NCBI GenBank assembly: GCA_000381605.1 | Contig: KB906756.1 | Span: forward strand, 248,001 to 312,000 | Reading direction: 5' to 3' | Length of the DNA: 64,000 bases | Origin: Acidobacteriaceae bacterium KBS 89 | GTDB lineage: Bacteria > Acidobacteriota > Terriglobia > Terriglobales > Acidobacteriaceae | In this document: positions 10,601 through 18,664 of the stretch, piece by piece | Numbering within the stretch: position 1 is the stretch's first letter | Layout: every line of letters begins with the position of its first letter | Notes under the pieces: generated by a model | What the model saw: the letters and a program-made list of their open reading frames with translations, nothing else | Told to the model about the DNA's origin: nothing | Databases searched by the model: none | Position numbers and translations under genes: made by a program

Positions 10601-12084
10601 AATGTGCCCGACCTGGGATTGATTAGCGCGAGTAAGGTGGGGATCAGGATGTATGGTGCGAGGACTGTCTCGTAGATTTCATTCCAATAGGAATGGCGGT
10701 GATGCCCCTGAATGCGTGAGTTGGCGATGCTCGAAAGCACGATGTGCGGAAAGGCGTAGGCGAGAATGGCCGCCCAGTAGCCGGGAAGATTGACTCGACC
10801 GAAGATGAGATAGATCAGCGGAGCGGTGAGGAAGATCAAGCGCGGCAGAGCATAGAGGAAGTGCGTCATCGCGTTGAAGTAGCAGAGCCGCTGGGCCGCA
10901 GTAAGGCCGGGGGCGAAGAGCGGATTGTCCGTACGCATGATCTGAACCATGCCACGTGCCCAGCGGATGCGCTGCCTGATGTGTCCGCTCAACCGTTCGG
11001 TGGCGAGGCCGGCTGCCTGCGGAATATTGATGTAGGCCGTGTTCCATCCCTTCATTTGCATGCGCAGCGAGGTGTGAGCGTCTTCGGTTATGGTTTCGAC
11101 GGCGATACCGCCGATCTCATCGAGGGCGCTGCGACGAAGAACGGCGCATGAGCCACAGAAGAAGGTCGCGTTCCAAAAGTCGTTGCCATCCTGAACGATG
11201 CTGTAGAAGAACTCACCCTCGTTGGGGACCACGCGGAACTGTTCCAGATTGCGTTCGAACGGATCGGGCGAGTAGAAGTGGTGCGGGGTCTGCAGCATTC
11301 CCAGTTTGTTATCGCGAAGGAACCAACCGAGAGTGACCTGCAGAAAGCTGCGCGTTGGGACGTGGTCGCAATCGAAGATAGCGACGTAGGGGGCGTTGAG
11401 GCGCGCCAGGGCGTGGTTAATGTTCCCAGCCTTGGCATGTTGGTTATCGTCGCGCGTCATGTAGCCGACGCCAGCCTCTTCGCAAAATTTGCGAAACTCT
11501 TCGCGCCGGCCGTCGTCGAGGACGTAGACGTTCAGCCTGTCCGCGGGCCAGTCGATGTTCATCGCGGCGAGGGCGGTAAATTTTACGACGCTGAGCGGCT
11601 CGTTGTAGGTGGGAATCAGCAAGTCGATGGCAGGCCACAGATCGGGGTCGTCGGGCAACGGCACGGGCGTGCGGCGGAGCGGCCAGAGCGTCTGCATGTA
11701 ACCGAGGAAGAGGGTGACGAAGGCGTAGGTCTCCGCAAAGAGCAGGAGCACGATGAAGAGGCCGTCAAGTGCGGTCCAAACGGAACCGGGCTCCGCGAAG
11801 TATTTCGCTGTGGTCGCAAATCTCCAATATCCATAGCGGAAGGTGGAGAAGACAGAGACGAGAAGGAGCGTGAGGGTGACCAGATACGAGCTTGAACTGC
11901 GGTCAAGCCATATGACCACGGCCACGGTGAGGATGCCGAGGACGATCTGCTGGGGCCAGGTCAGCTCGACGACGCCCGTGAAGCAGAGCAAAAACGTCCC
12001 GCTAAGGAGAATGAGGAACCGAAGAGTTTTGAAAAGAGGATTGTCACCTGACTCAAATTGATTGATGAGCGGTGACGAAGTCAT
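7636..12084 (-). CDS. bcsAB: Fused cellulose synthase BcsA-BcsB
   Basis: A 1482-residue inner-membrane protein joining the catalytic BcsA and the periplasmic BcsB in one chain. The GT2 part shows VLDDG (190-192), the metal-binding DCD (238-240), TED (333-335) and the QRIRW motif (371-375), plus an FxVTxKG gating-loop motif near residue 495. A PilZ domain follows with RQAVR (590-594) and DVSSGG (617-622), the two parts of a c-di-GMP site, so UDP-glucose polymerisation should be c-di-GMP activated. A hydrophobic segment (about 738-757) leads into the BcsB carbohydrate-binding and flavodoxin-like repeats and the C-terminal membrane anchor. The start is ATG at 12084, preceded by AGGTGGAG; a GTG four codons upstream overlaps that site and is unlikely. 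ATGA overlap couples it to the BcsQ-like gene. No bcsC or bcsZ is nearby. Confidence 0.95.
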   Translation of the reverse strand: MTSSPLINQFESGDNPLFKTLRFLILLSGTFLLCFTGVVELTWPQQIVLGILTVAVVIWLDRSSSSYLVTLTLLLVSVFSTFRYGYWRFATTAKYFAEPGSVWTALDGLFIVLLLFAETYAFVTLFLGYMQTLWPLRRTPVPLPDDPDLWPAIDLLIPTYNEPLSVVKFTALAAMNIDWPADRLNVYVLDDGRREEFRKFCEEAGVGYMTRDDNQHAKAGNINHALARLNAPYVAIFDCDHVPTRSFLQVTLGWFLRDNKLGMLQTPHHFYSPDPFERNLEQFRVVPNEGEFFYSIVQDGNDFWNATFFCGSCAVLRRSALDEIGGIAVETITEDAHTSLRMQMKGWNTAYINIPQAAGLATERLSGHIRQRIRWARGMVQIMRTDNPLFAPGLTAAQRLCYFNAMTHFLYALPRLIFLTAPLIYLIFGRVNLPGYWAAILAYAFPHIVLSSIANSRIQGHHRHSYWNEIYETVLAPYILIPTLLALINPRSGTFDVTAKGGVVNHKFFDKRIAQPFLLMVAMNGLGILCALPRLFQFPGAGRSFPLNLLAGMYDGNHVGTIVMNLLWTCFNMVILGVATSVAWESRQRRQAVRVAMTVPADVQLADGSVVRGVTADVSSGGLMVRMERDFIAKVGDAVKFTLPVLDGNATLPATLVGISGNLLRAQFDPLTIPEEEALAMVLYSRADTWLGWGETRETDKPLISLARIVKLSFHGFDQTVKAWMKPKNPPKGKLATSIVPVVTLAILFGAGTLSAQVLTDENVPGTFDKVLTLADLGVNDTIVLHGVDATNTVRLSLPRTQLVKTATMQLRYHFSPGLLPSISHLKVSLNGTLFATIPVTTPPVAPIPPNTAQPVTSIRSENNSLLETTLTLPAELLTQQNELTFEFVGHYAMKCEDPSNSTLWSHVDNTSTIEFTGSLIQLRDDLKLLPALFYDPKIDFRPSVPIVFLSQPSPKALQAAGIVASWFGMLADSRPIRFPVVVGAIPQGNAIVIGENGAALPASLEMTSISGPAIAMRSNPADPYSKLLLLTGDSADDVLTAALAFTLQRDLLDGPTVRISLLKIPASRQPDDAPRWLSTDKATHIGDIAGPGIFETDGAAPVAIYLRLPPDLYYGAQRNLGFHLGYRYNGAPLSNDTTLKVILNGSYASSTQLPHTDKTSAPFETIVPLPVSDLRPFSNSLLMRFLFLLARKDDCQDTAPSDLKGAVLKDSYLDIQGIPHWAALPNLEIFANAGYPFTRMADLSDTAVVLPETPSAEEIETYLTLMGHFGAQTGYPVINISITNADGMKSDRRKDYLVLGTVDDQPAIRRLNPSLPVGVDGSGLHIQDTQGFFAQLQHAWWKVRSSDRVQPGQLETAGGLPDALIEGIEWPGGSNRSVVVIALRDRNVISTFLSAFLKTSQSSDISQSVSVLHGSHFTSYRIGNDAYHVGSLSLWLQLNMLFQNYQWLMVIIILALCFLMALLMRSILRRKARSRLQGNDS

Positions 12085-14444
12085 CTTTCGCTCCACCTAA
12101 CGTTGCGGAAGCCCGCAGTGGCCGGTGCAGCAACGGTACGAAGCCAGGTGGCGAGGTTGAGGTAGTCCTCGGCAACTGGGGCGTCAGGAGCGTAGTCGAC
12201 CACGGTCATGCCTTCGGCAAGAGCTTCGCTGACGGACGGGGCCCGGCGAATGACGAAGGGCAGCAGTCGATCACCGAGTTGACGGCGCATCACCTCACGA
12301 ACATCGAGGTGCAGCGGGAGCGAGGTGTCGAACTGGTTGAGCACGTAGAAGGGTTGCAGAGGGCGGCCATCGCCGTCGTTTACACCACTGAAGAACTTTT
12401 CGACAGTTTGGAGACTGATGACCGAGTTCATGTCGGGTGCGACAGGAACCAGGATTGTGGGGTTCAATCGTGACAGACGGCGGACGATCCAGCTCGAGCC
12501 GACGGTGAGGTCAAGCAAGATGCGCTGTGTACCCCGGCTGTTGCTGATAATTTCTTCGGCGAGTTGCTCCTGCGCGGCGGTATCGTTCCCCATCTGGTCG
12601 ACGTCATAGCTGACCAGGTAGATGGGCGCGTCGGTGCTGCCGCTGGGCGGCGAGAAGGTTCGGACGGTGCCCTGGCGAAGTTCGCTGGCGCCAAAGTAGA
12701 ACGGGAGCAGGCCATGCGAGGTGGTGTCGGTGAGGAGGACCTTCTCTCCCATCGACGAAAGAGCGCGGCCGACTGTCGCGACGAGGCTGGTCTTGCCGAC
12801 TCCACCAGCGAGCGAAAACACGGCGAGAACCGGCGTGCGGGTCTCCTTCTGGCGTACTGGCGCGGCCTCGGGTTGCTCCTGACCTGGTTGCTCGAAGACA
12901 CCCTTGAGTGCGAACCAACGAGCCGCAACGCGTTCGCGAGAGTGCTGCAAGGTATCGGCAACAGATGACTGTACGGGCGATAGCTGAGAGATGGGTTTGG
13001 GCGTGACCTGCGGCGCAGGCGGAGCGTAGAGCCATGCGGGACCGGCGGGATCTGCCTGATTGGGCGATCGATGAGTAGGGAGCGTCGGGTGTTCGGCCGG
13101 GGCCTCTGGAGCGCTGCGTCTCTCGGGAAAGCCCTGGGACTGCTGGTAGTCGAAGTCGTCCTGGGCGCGGCGGCCTCGAGTGGAGTCGGACGGAACCAAG
13201 GCCTGCGAGAACGGAGACACGGGCCGGGACGTCGCGGGGGACGGCGAAATTCTTGATGATGTCGTCGATCGAAGCAGTGGCGGCTTTGCGGTAGAAAAAT
13301 TGCCGGTAACTTCGCGATTGGATTCAACCGAAGGAGCGTCCGCCGGCGTGCGATCTCCTGAGGACGGAGGCCATTGTCCGCCGGTGGCGGGGGGCGCAGA
13401 GCTGTGAGGCTCGGCTTGAGACGGACGAGCCGTTTGATGTTGGGGATCGGAGCTGCGTTGACCCATAAGAGGAGCCTGGCTTTCGTTAGCGTTGAAAGAC
13501 GAACGTGGTGTGTGGACCGATTGCTTCGCCGTCGGCCTTGCTTCCTGAGAGGCAGCAGACGCAGCAACCGCGCGGCCTTCCACTAAGTTAGATTGTCTGT
13601 TCGAACTACCTGAAGTGTACTCGGCTTGAGGCGAATCGAGGTCGGGACCGCGATAGATTTGGCGGACTCCCGATGCATCGTCGGGGTGGTAGCCCTGCGG
13701 ACGGCGGGATCCGTGGTGGCTTGTCGAGACGCGGCGCTCTGGAGGCGCCAGCGCAGGCGTAAAGGGAGGATATTCGCGACGCTCAAGAAGGGTGTTGGAA
13801 CGCGGTTCGTCTGGCAGAGCGGCCTGTTGCTCGGGCTGCGGCTCGGGTCGAAGTACTGGCTGAGAGGGCGCGGGCGTCTGGGTAGTGGAGGCGATGGTGT
13901 AAGGATCGCCGCTGGCGCCTGGGAGGTCCGGCGATGCATGCTGAGCGTCGTCCCCTGCCTTACGGCGCATCTCTGAATCCGCGTAACGTGCGGCTTGTCT
14001 CTGAGCTGAGGCGTGCGCTTCTGCAATCTCGCGCTCTTCGCGGCGGGCGGCGGCCTCGGCGACGGCGGCGGCTTCGGCGCGGCGGGCGGCTTCGACACGT
14101 TCGGCTGCGGCGGTGCGGGCGGCTTCTTCGGCCTCGCGCAAGGCGCGGCGCATAGAGGAGTCGGCGTCATCTGCCTGATGCGTACGGGCTGCCTGCGCTG
14201 CGTGACGCGCGGCGGACTCTGCGGCAGCTGCGGCTGCTTCGGCCTCGGCCTGGGCGAGCAATGCCTGGTCGCGAACCTGCTCGGCGGCACGATGCCTTAA
14301 CTGCGCACGATATTCCCGGCGCGAGGCAGAAAAGTCGCGATACTTCGCTCCGTGGAGGTTCGCCCAAGAGTAGAGGACGGCTACGTCTTCGGGGGTCTCC
14401 GCTACTGTCGGATCGTCTGTCCTGTCCGTGCTGCGAGAATCCAT
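12081..14444 (-). CDS. bcsQ: BcsQ-like ParA/MinD ATPase with long N-terminal coiled-coil and disordered extension
   Basis: 787 residues, about three times the usual BcsQ. Residues 537-787 are the SIMIBI ATPase: Walker A AGGVGKTS (546-553, Lys551; the first Lys of the MinD-type deviant motif is Ala), a degenerate DTTSHG segment, LLDLTVG and a late VLNQFDTS. Residues 1-50 hold a conserved-looking block (SWANLHGAKYRDFSASR). Residues 48-160 are an Ala/Glu/Arg-rich coiled coil, and 165-535 are Pro/Ser/Gln-rich and probably disordered, ending with SRERVAARWFALKGVF. BcsQ in proteobacteria is needed for cellulose synthase assembly and polar placement. The stop overlaps the bcsAB start (ATGA). The ATPase call and operon context make the BcsQ role likely; the extension's role is unknown. 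Confidence 0.85.
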   Translation of the reverse strand: MDSRSTDRTDDPTVAETPEDVAVLYSWANLHGAKYRDFSASRREYRAQLRHRAAEQVRDQALLAQAEAEAAAAAAESAARHAAQAARTHQADDADSSMRRALREAEEAARTAAAERVEAARRAEAAAVAEAAARREEREIAEAHASAQRQAARYADSEMRRKAGDDAQHASPDLPGASGDPYTIASTTQTPAPSQPVLRPEPQPEQQAALPDEPRSNTLLERREYPPFTPALAPPERRVSTSHHGSRRPQGYHPDDASGVRQIYRGPDLDSPQAEYTSGSSNRQSNLVEGRAVAASAASQEARPTAKQSVHTPRSSFNANESQAPLMGQRSSDPQHQTARPSQAEPHSSAPPATGGQWPPSSGDRTPADAPSVESNREVTGNFSTAKPPLLRSTTSSRISPSPATSRPVSPFSQALVPSDSTRGRRAQDDFDYQQSQGFPERRSAPEAPAEHPTLPTHRSPNQADPAGPAWLYAPPAPQVTPKPISQLSPVQSSVADTLQHSRERVAARWFALKGVFEQPGQEQPEAAPVRQKETRTPVLAVFSLAGGVGKTSLVATVGRALSSMGEKVLLTDTTSHGLLPFYFGASELRQGTVRTFSPPSGSTDAPIYLVSYDVDQMGNDTAAQEQLAEEIISNSRGTQRILLDLTVGSSWIVRRLSRLNPTILVPVAPDMNSVISLQTVEKFFSGVNDGDGRPLQPFYVLNQFDTSLPLHLDVREVMRRQLGDRLLPFVIRRAPSVSEALAEGMTVVDYAPDAPVAEDYLNLATWLRTVAAPATAGFRNVRWSER

Positions 14445-14758
14445 TTTCCCAATCCTGTATTTCCGTTTACTGTGTTGGTTTTGCTTGAACTGCGCCGGTT
14501 CGCTGCCAGTTCAGAAAGACGTGTTTGCACCCGTTATCATGCAATAGCCTGAGGCTACTTTGGGTACTACTTCAAGTCAATGAAACCGTCGTGCGACTTA
14601 AGTGTGACCAAGCAATAAGTTTCGGGGGATGCCGGCATAAATCTCTGAAAGGCGCGGATTTGCGCAGATAGGCGTGACGTGTTGTAAAGTGTCGGTGCTG
14701 CTGCGGTTTGTGATCGGGAAACCGCCTTGCCGAATGTGCTAACTTGGTAGTGTGGTTT
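14445..14758. other. Intergenic region between bcsQ and tRNA-Lys
   Basis: These 314 bases separate divergent units, so they must hold the bcs operon promoter and the tRNA promoter. I could not pick a convincing -35/-10 pair for either. Confidence 0.35.
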
Positions 14759-14834
14759 GAGAGCGTAGCTCAGTTGGTAGAGCATCGCCCTTTTAAGGCG
14801 TTGGTCCTGGGTTCGAGCCCCAGCGCTCTCACCA
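14759..14834 (+). tRNA. tRNA-Lys(UUU)
   Basis: A full cloverleaf can be drawn: acceptor stem GAGAGCG (14759-14765) with CGCTCTC (14824-14830), D arm GCTC/GAGC, anticodon loop CTTTTAA (14790-14796) with anticodon TTT, T arm CTGGGTTCGAGCCCCAG, discriminator A and an encoded CCA (14832-14834). The 27-43 pair is T/T, as also in E. coli tRNA-Lys. It is the only RNA gene found in the window and stands alone. Confidence 0.97.
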
Positions 14835-15268
14835 TAAATTCAATAACTTACAGGAACTCCAGAATCGCGTACCGGCCTTTGGGACAGGAGGGAAACCTCA
14901 CTCTTTTAATCCCCGTTGACACGATGCCAGCTGAGGCTATAGAAGCATCTCTTCGGCGGTTTCAAGGATGCTTTCTGCCTTCATGAACCATCCCCGACAA
15001 TCTGGCCTCAATGAGTCTGCGCTGGCTATGTCGTTGGCGCGTTCCTAAAGCTTACTACGTTCACCGCCATGCTGGTGAGCGCCCAAATGTCCTTGCGAGG
15101 TAGGGCCAACGAGTTCGGCGCGGGCACTTGAAGTCCAATCCATGTTTGGAAATAGCTTCTCGGCTCCCGCAATGCGATCAAGGAATCAGCAGATCTCGCG
15201 CCGTGAGATTTACAATCGGGATATTTCGTAAAGTTGCCCAACGTTTGATGAAGAAAAGTTAGAGGATT
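14835..15268. other. Gene-poor stretch downstream of tRNA-Lys
   Basis: About 430 bases without a supported gene. Reading frames here are short, lack ribosome-binding sites or run across the tRNA. No repeat of the tRNA 3' end was found by eye. The sequence is less GC-rich than the flanking operons. Confidence 0.4.
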
Positions 15269-15481
15269 ATGAGCACAGATACCATCGAATCCCTGCGAAT
15301 CTTCCTCTCACAGCAGCTTGGCGATGTCGAGCGGGACATCGAGGCTATTAGCAGCTACATATCCTCCAACCCGCCCGAAACAACTGGCGAACTTCTGAAG
15401 CTGCGTGAATTGCAGCTCAAGTATCGTGAGATCGCCGCGAGTATCAGGAACGAGATCGCCAAGTTGGGGAAAGCGAAATGA
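15269..15481 (+). CDS. Small hypothetical coiled-coil protein (70 aa)
   Basis: A 70-residue frame starting at ATG with AGAGGA five bases upstream, which is the main reason to accept it. The product (MSTDTIESLRIFLSQQLGD and onward) is rich in Glu, Leu, Ile and Lys with heptad-like spacing and no signal peptide or membrane segment, so it is probably a soluble two-helix protein. I recognise no family. It lies alone between tRNA-Lys and the FkbM methyltransferase gene in a gene-poor stretch that may be acquired DNA. Confidence 0.5.
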   Translation: MSTDTIESLRIFLSQQLGDVERDIEAISSYISSNPPETTGELLKLRELQLKYREIAASIRNEIAKLGKAK

Positions 15482-15685
15482 CGATCTACAAATGGCACGT
15501 CGCTATCAACTGAGGATCAAGTGCGGTCTCGAACCGAGGTATCGAACTCCGATTGCAACCGATTCTGGATGCCAGACATCTCTTGGAAGAGCCATTCATG
15601 GCACCTGTTCCATTGCGCCGCGTATCATGGCCATTCTGCCTAACTGAAAGAATTTGAATTCTGCCAAACTAGTTAAGCGAGGAAT

Positions 15686-16354
15686 ATGACAAGCACTCTT
15701 CGCATGTTCGCTAAGAAGGCGCTCGGAATCGATGCGTGGAACTCGGACGACCACCAAAGGCGGCTGGTCAGCGACGCCAAGACTATCTTCGACGTAGGGG
15801 CCAATGTCGGCCAGTCCGCAAAGACCTACCGACGGCTCTATCCGCTTGCGCAGATATGGTCGTTTGAGCCATTTCCAACCACTTATGAGACTCTTCGCCA
15901 CTCAGTTGCCGATGATAAGTTCCATCCTGTTGCGTTAGCCCTTTCCGATCGGGTTTCTACCACGGAACTCAACATCGGGGCGGTGAGTATCACGAATTCT
16001 CTTCTCCGCCGACAGTCTGACACCGGAAAGACGATCGAGGTCCAGACGGATACGATCGATCATTTTTGCGGCGAGCGCGGCATCGACAGTATCGATATTT
16101 TGAAGGTCGATGTGGAAGGAGCTGAAGACCGAGTATTCACAGGTGCAAATGAGATGTTCTCGCGCGGGGCGATTCGCTCAGTCTTCGTCGAGGTTTATTT
16201 CCGGCAGGTCTATGAGCGTATGCCGCTGTTCTGGGAGCTTGACGCGCGGCTCAACAGGTTTGGGTTCGGGCTGTGTGGTCTGTATTCTCTGAATTCCGCT
16301 CGCGACGGCTTTTTGAGCTTCGGGAACGCGCTGTATCTGCGGCACGCCGACTAG
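15686..16354 (+). CDS. FkbM family SAM-dependent methyltransferase
   Basis: A 222-residue protein, normal length for the FkbM domain. Motifs in order: the SAM-binding IFDVGANVGQSA near residue 35, WSFEPFP near residue 60, IDSIDILKVDVEGAE near residue 140, then FVEVYFRQ. FkbM enzymes methylate hydroxyl groups of sugars or polyketides and are common in surface-polysaccharide loci. The start ATG has GCGAGGA just upstream. It faces the ATP-grasp gene that ends the heptose operon (convergent, 33-base gap holding a T-rich stretch). Proximity to LPS genes suggests an O-methyltransferase for a surface glycan, but that is inference. Confidence 0.88.
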   Translation: MTSTLRMFAKKALGIDAWNSDDHQRRLVSDAKTIFDVGANVGQSAKTYRRLYPLAQIWSFEPFPTTYETLRHSVADDKFHPVALALSDRVSTTELNIGAVSITNSLLRRQSDTGKTIEVQTDTIDHFCGERGIDSIDILKVDVEGAEDRVFTGANEMFSRGAIRSVFVEVYFRQVYERMPLFWELDARLNRFGFGLCGLYSLNSARDGFLSFGNALYLRHAD

Positions 16355-16387
16355 TCTCTTTTTTTCTGGTGTGGTTCCGCAGAAGAG

Positions 16388-17599
16388 CTAGGCGGTCGGT
16401 TTGTCGGGGGCGGGCTCTACGGCGCAAAACTCTTCCAGGAAGCGGTCGCTGTATTTCTGCACGAGGGACTCGACGCGCTCGGCGGACTTCGCGCAAACGA
16501 TCAGGCCTGCGTGATGGTGCTTGTTGAGACGTTGGACTATCTCTGGGTCGTCATAGCTGGTAGTGTCCGGTCGCTCCTGGCGTGCAAGGGAGATGACGCT
16601 CCCGGCGTAGAGCTGCTTTGTCTTGGGAAGGGCGTACTCCATGTGGAAGAGCGCCGCGACTTCAATCCTTGCCCACTCGACCCAGGGATTGATTCCCGAC
16701 GCGAATTCGACGACCTCGGCGATATGCGCGCCGCCCACGCGGGCCGCGGTCTCCAGGAAGTAAAAGCTGCCGTCGGACTGCGCCTTGATGAACTCGGTGT
16801 GAGTGACGCCGGAGACGAGGCCGAGCGCCTCAATGACGTGAGTATGCATTCCGAGCAGGCCGAGGGCGTCGCTCGATTCCCTGTCCAGCGCGCGCGTGCT
16901 GAAGACGCCTCCCTGGTGCATGGTCTGCATGGGCGGCTTGCCGTATTTGAAAGCTGCACCGAAGAGCGCCCGTCCGTTCCAGGCGACGCCTTCGACGTGA
17001 AAGATTTCACCCGGGACGAAACGCTCCAGCAGGTAGTGCGACTGGAGATCGCCGAGCTCATCGAGGACCGGCCAGAGTGCGTCGGGTGTTTCGATCTTGC
17101 GAATGCCGATTGCCGAGGCGTTGGTGCGAGGCTTCAGGAGCCATGGCCCGGGCACATGGCTCACGAACTTGCGAAGGGCGTCGTAGTTGAAGACTGGAGT
17201 GAACTCCGGGACGGGAACGCCGCACTGGCGGGCACGGACACGCATCGCAAGCTTGTCGCGGAAGTGGCGGGTGAGCGATTCGCCCATGCCAGGAAGACGC
17301 ATATGCTCTCGCAACAGCGCGGCGACTTCAAGGTCGAATTCGTCGAGCGCGACGACGCGGTCGATTCTGTTTTCGCGAGCGAGGTAGCTGACGGTGTTGA
17401 GTACCTGGATCGGAGTGAGGTTTTCCGGCATGGTAACGAATTTGGAGATCGACTGACGGGGCCAGTCCGCGTGCTCGAGTTTATCGACCGTGAGCAGGAT
17501 GACGTTCGCACCGAGGCGCGCGACCTCCTGGAGAAAGGGCTGACCCTTTTCGTAGGTACTGATGCAAAGAATTGTGGGCTTCTGTTGCTGGTCCGTCAC
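16388..17599 (-). CDS. ATP-grasp domain protein
   Basis: A 403-residue cytoplasmic protein with the ATP-grasp arrangement. An N-terminal Rossmann-like part (PTILCISTYEKGQPFLQE) is followed by VVALDEFDLEVAALL, then the ATP-binding lobe (FRDKLAMRVRARQCGVPVPEF, PWLLKPRTNASAIGI), LERFVPGEIFHVEGV and the metal-binding FLETAARVGGAH. The fold ligates a carboxylate to an amine or thiol through an acyl-phosphate; the substrates here are unknown. The start is GTG, supported by AAGAGGAG five bases upstream. It is the last gene of the GT9-hldE-hldD unit, 84 bases after hldD, so a role in envelope assembly is possible although ATP-grasp enzymes are not part of the known heptose pathway. Confidence 0.85.
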   Translation of the reverse strand: MTDQQQKPTILCISTYEKGQPFLQEVARLGANVILLTVDKLEHADWPRQSISKFVTMPENLTPIQVLNTVSYLARENRIDRVVALDEFDLEVAALLREHMRLPGMGESLTRHFRDKLAMRVRARQCGVPVPEFTPVFNYDALRKFVSHVPGPWLLKPRTNASAIGIRKIETPDALWPVLDELGDLQSHYLLERFVPGEIFHVEGVAWNGRALFGAAFKYGKPPMQTMHQGGVFSTRALDRESSDALGLLGMHTHVIEALGLVSGVTHTEFIKAQSDGSFYFLETAARVGGAHIAEVVEFASGINPWVEWARIEVAALFHMEYALPKTKQLYAGSVISLARQERPDTTSYDDPEIVQRLNKHHHAGLIVCAKSAERVESLVQKYSDRFLEEFCAVEPAPDKPTA

Positions 17600-17683
17600 G
17601 CTGGCTCCTCTTGCAGGTCAGGAATAACCGGGCCTTCGGTACTCAGGAATAAATGTACGTCTAAAGTCTGCAACGAGAGTAAA

Positions 17684-18664
17684 TCAGGCGGCCGGTTCCT
17701 CAGCAAAGGTTTGTTTGACGCCGTCTTCGAGAGGCGTAAAGCCGGCGGTGTACCCAGCGGCCCGCAGACCCGTTACATCGGCCTGGGTGTAGTGCTGGTA
17801 GCGATCCTTCAGGTCGCCGGGAAACGGTATGTATTCGATCTTGCCGGGACCATGGACCTGCATGAGCGCCTCGGCGACGGCCTTGAAGGTCCGGGCCTGG
17901 CCTGTGCCGGCGTTGACCACCGCGGATACAGGCTTCTTGGGACTGTCGGGCAGCAGGCCGGCGAAGAACATGTTGATGCGACCGAGGTCTTTGACGAAGA
18001 CGAAGTCGCGGCGCTGTTCGCCGTTCGCGTAGCCGCCTGAGCCTTCGAACATTTTGATGAAACCAGTATCCTTGAGTTGCCGCGTGAAGTGGTGGATCAC
18101 GCTGGCCATGCGACCCTTGTGCTGTTCGCGTGGGCCGTAGACATTGAAGTAACGCAGACCGACGACCGTGCTTTTTATCTCAGGCAAGAGGCGGCGCACG
18201 AGATTGTCGAAGACCAACTTGGAGTAACCGTAGACGTTGAGCGGACGTTCGTTCTTCGGCTGCTCGATAAAGTCAGTACTGGCTCCGTAGACGGCCGCTG
18301 TTGAGGCGTAGACGATCGGAATATCTCGGTCGAGCGCGAAGTACAACAGCTCCTTGGAGTAGGTGAAGTTGTTGTCCATCATGTAGCGGCCATCGTCTTC
18401 GAGCGTATTGGAGCACGCGCCCTGATGCAGGATGGCGCGGATCTTCGTGTTGTCGAAGTGACCTGCCTTCAGGGCCGCGCGGAATTCCCTCTTGTCCATG
18501 TAGTCGGCAAATTCGGCGCCGGCCAGATTGAGGAACTTGGGCCCGGTAAGGTTGGGGGCGGGGGCAAAGTTGTCTACGAGCAGGATGTTGCGCTCGCCGG
18601 CCTGGTTGAGCTGGTGGATCAGGTTGCTTCCGATGAAGCCTGCACCGCCGGTAACGATGATCAC
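17684..18664 (-). CDS. hldD: ADP-L-glycero-D-manno-heptose 6-epimerase
   Basis: A 326-residue short-chain dehydrogenase-type epimerase, the length of E. coli HldD (RfaD). The N-terminal GGAGFIGSN NADP-binding loop, FADYMDKREF, HQGACSNTLEDDGRYMMDNN and YSKELL match HldD closely. The active-site YGYSK (around residue 145), RYFNVYGPRE and RRDFVFVKD blocks are present. It converts ADP-D-glycero-D-manno-heptose to the L-glycero form for LPS inner core. The start is GTG, sharing its G with the hldE TAG stop (TAGTG), with GAGGAGA about 7 bases upstream, so translation is coupled to hldE. Confidence 0.96.
   Translation of the reverse strand: MIIVTGGAGFIGSNLIHQLNQAGERNILLVDNFAPAPNLTGPKFLNLAGAEFADYMDKREFRAALKAGHFDNTKIRAILHQGACSNTLEDDGRYMMDNNFTYSKELLYFALDRDIPIVYASTAAVYGASTDFIEQPKNERPLNVYGYSKLVFDNLVRRLLPEIKSTVVGLRYFNVYGPREQHKGRMASVIHHFTRQLKDTGFIKMFEGSGGYANGEQRRDFVFVKDLGRINMFFAGLLPDSPKKPVSAVVNAGTGQARTFKAVAEALMQVHGPGKIEYIPFPGDLKDRYQHYTQADVTGLRAAGYTAGFTPLEDGVKQTFAEEPAA

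Noticed and set aside
14744..14986. 80-codon frame starting before tRNA-Lys
   Set aside because: It runs straight through the tRNA gene and has no ribosome-binding site.
15026..15241. 71-codon minus-strand frame downstream of tRNA-Lys
   Set aside because: No family, no clear start signal; kept only as part of the gene-poor stretch.
15520..15580. T-arm-like sequences (GGTTCGAGAC and GTTCGATAC on the minus strand) suggesting a tRNA
   Set aside because: No acceptor, D or anticodon arm can be drawn around them.
16511..18040. Plus-strand open frame of 509 codons
   Set aside because: It is antisense to the ATP-grasp and hldD genes, with no motifs; both opposite genes are certain.
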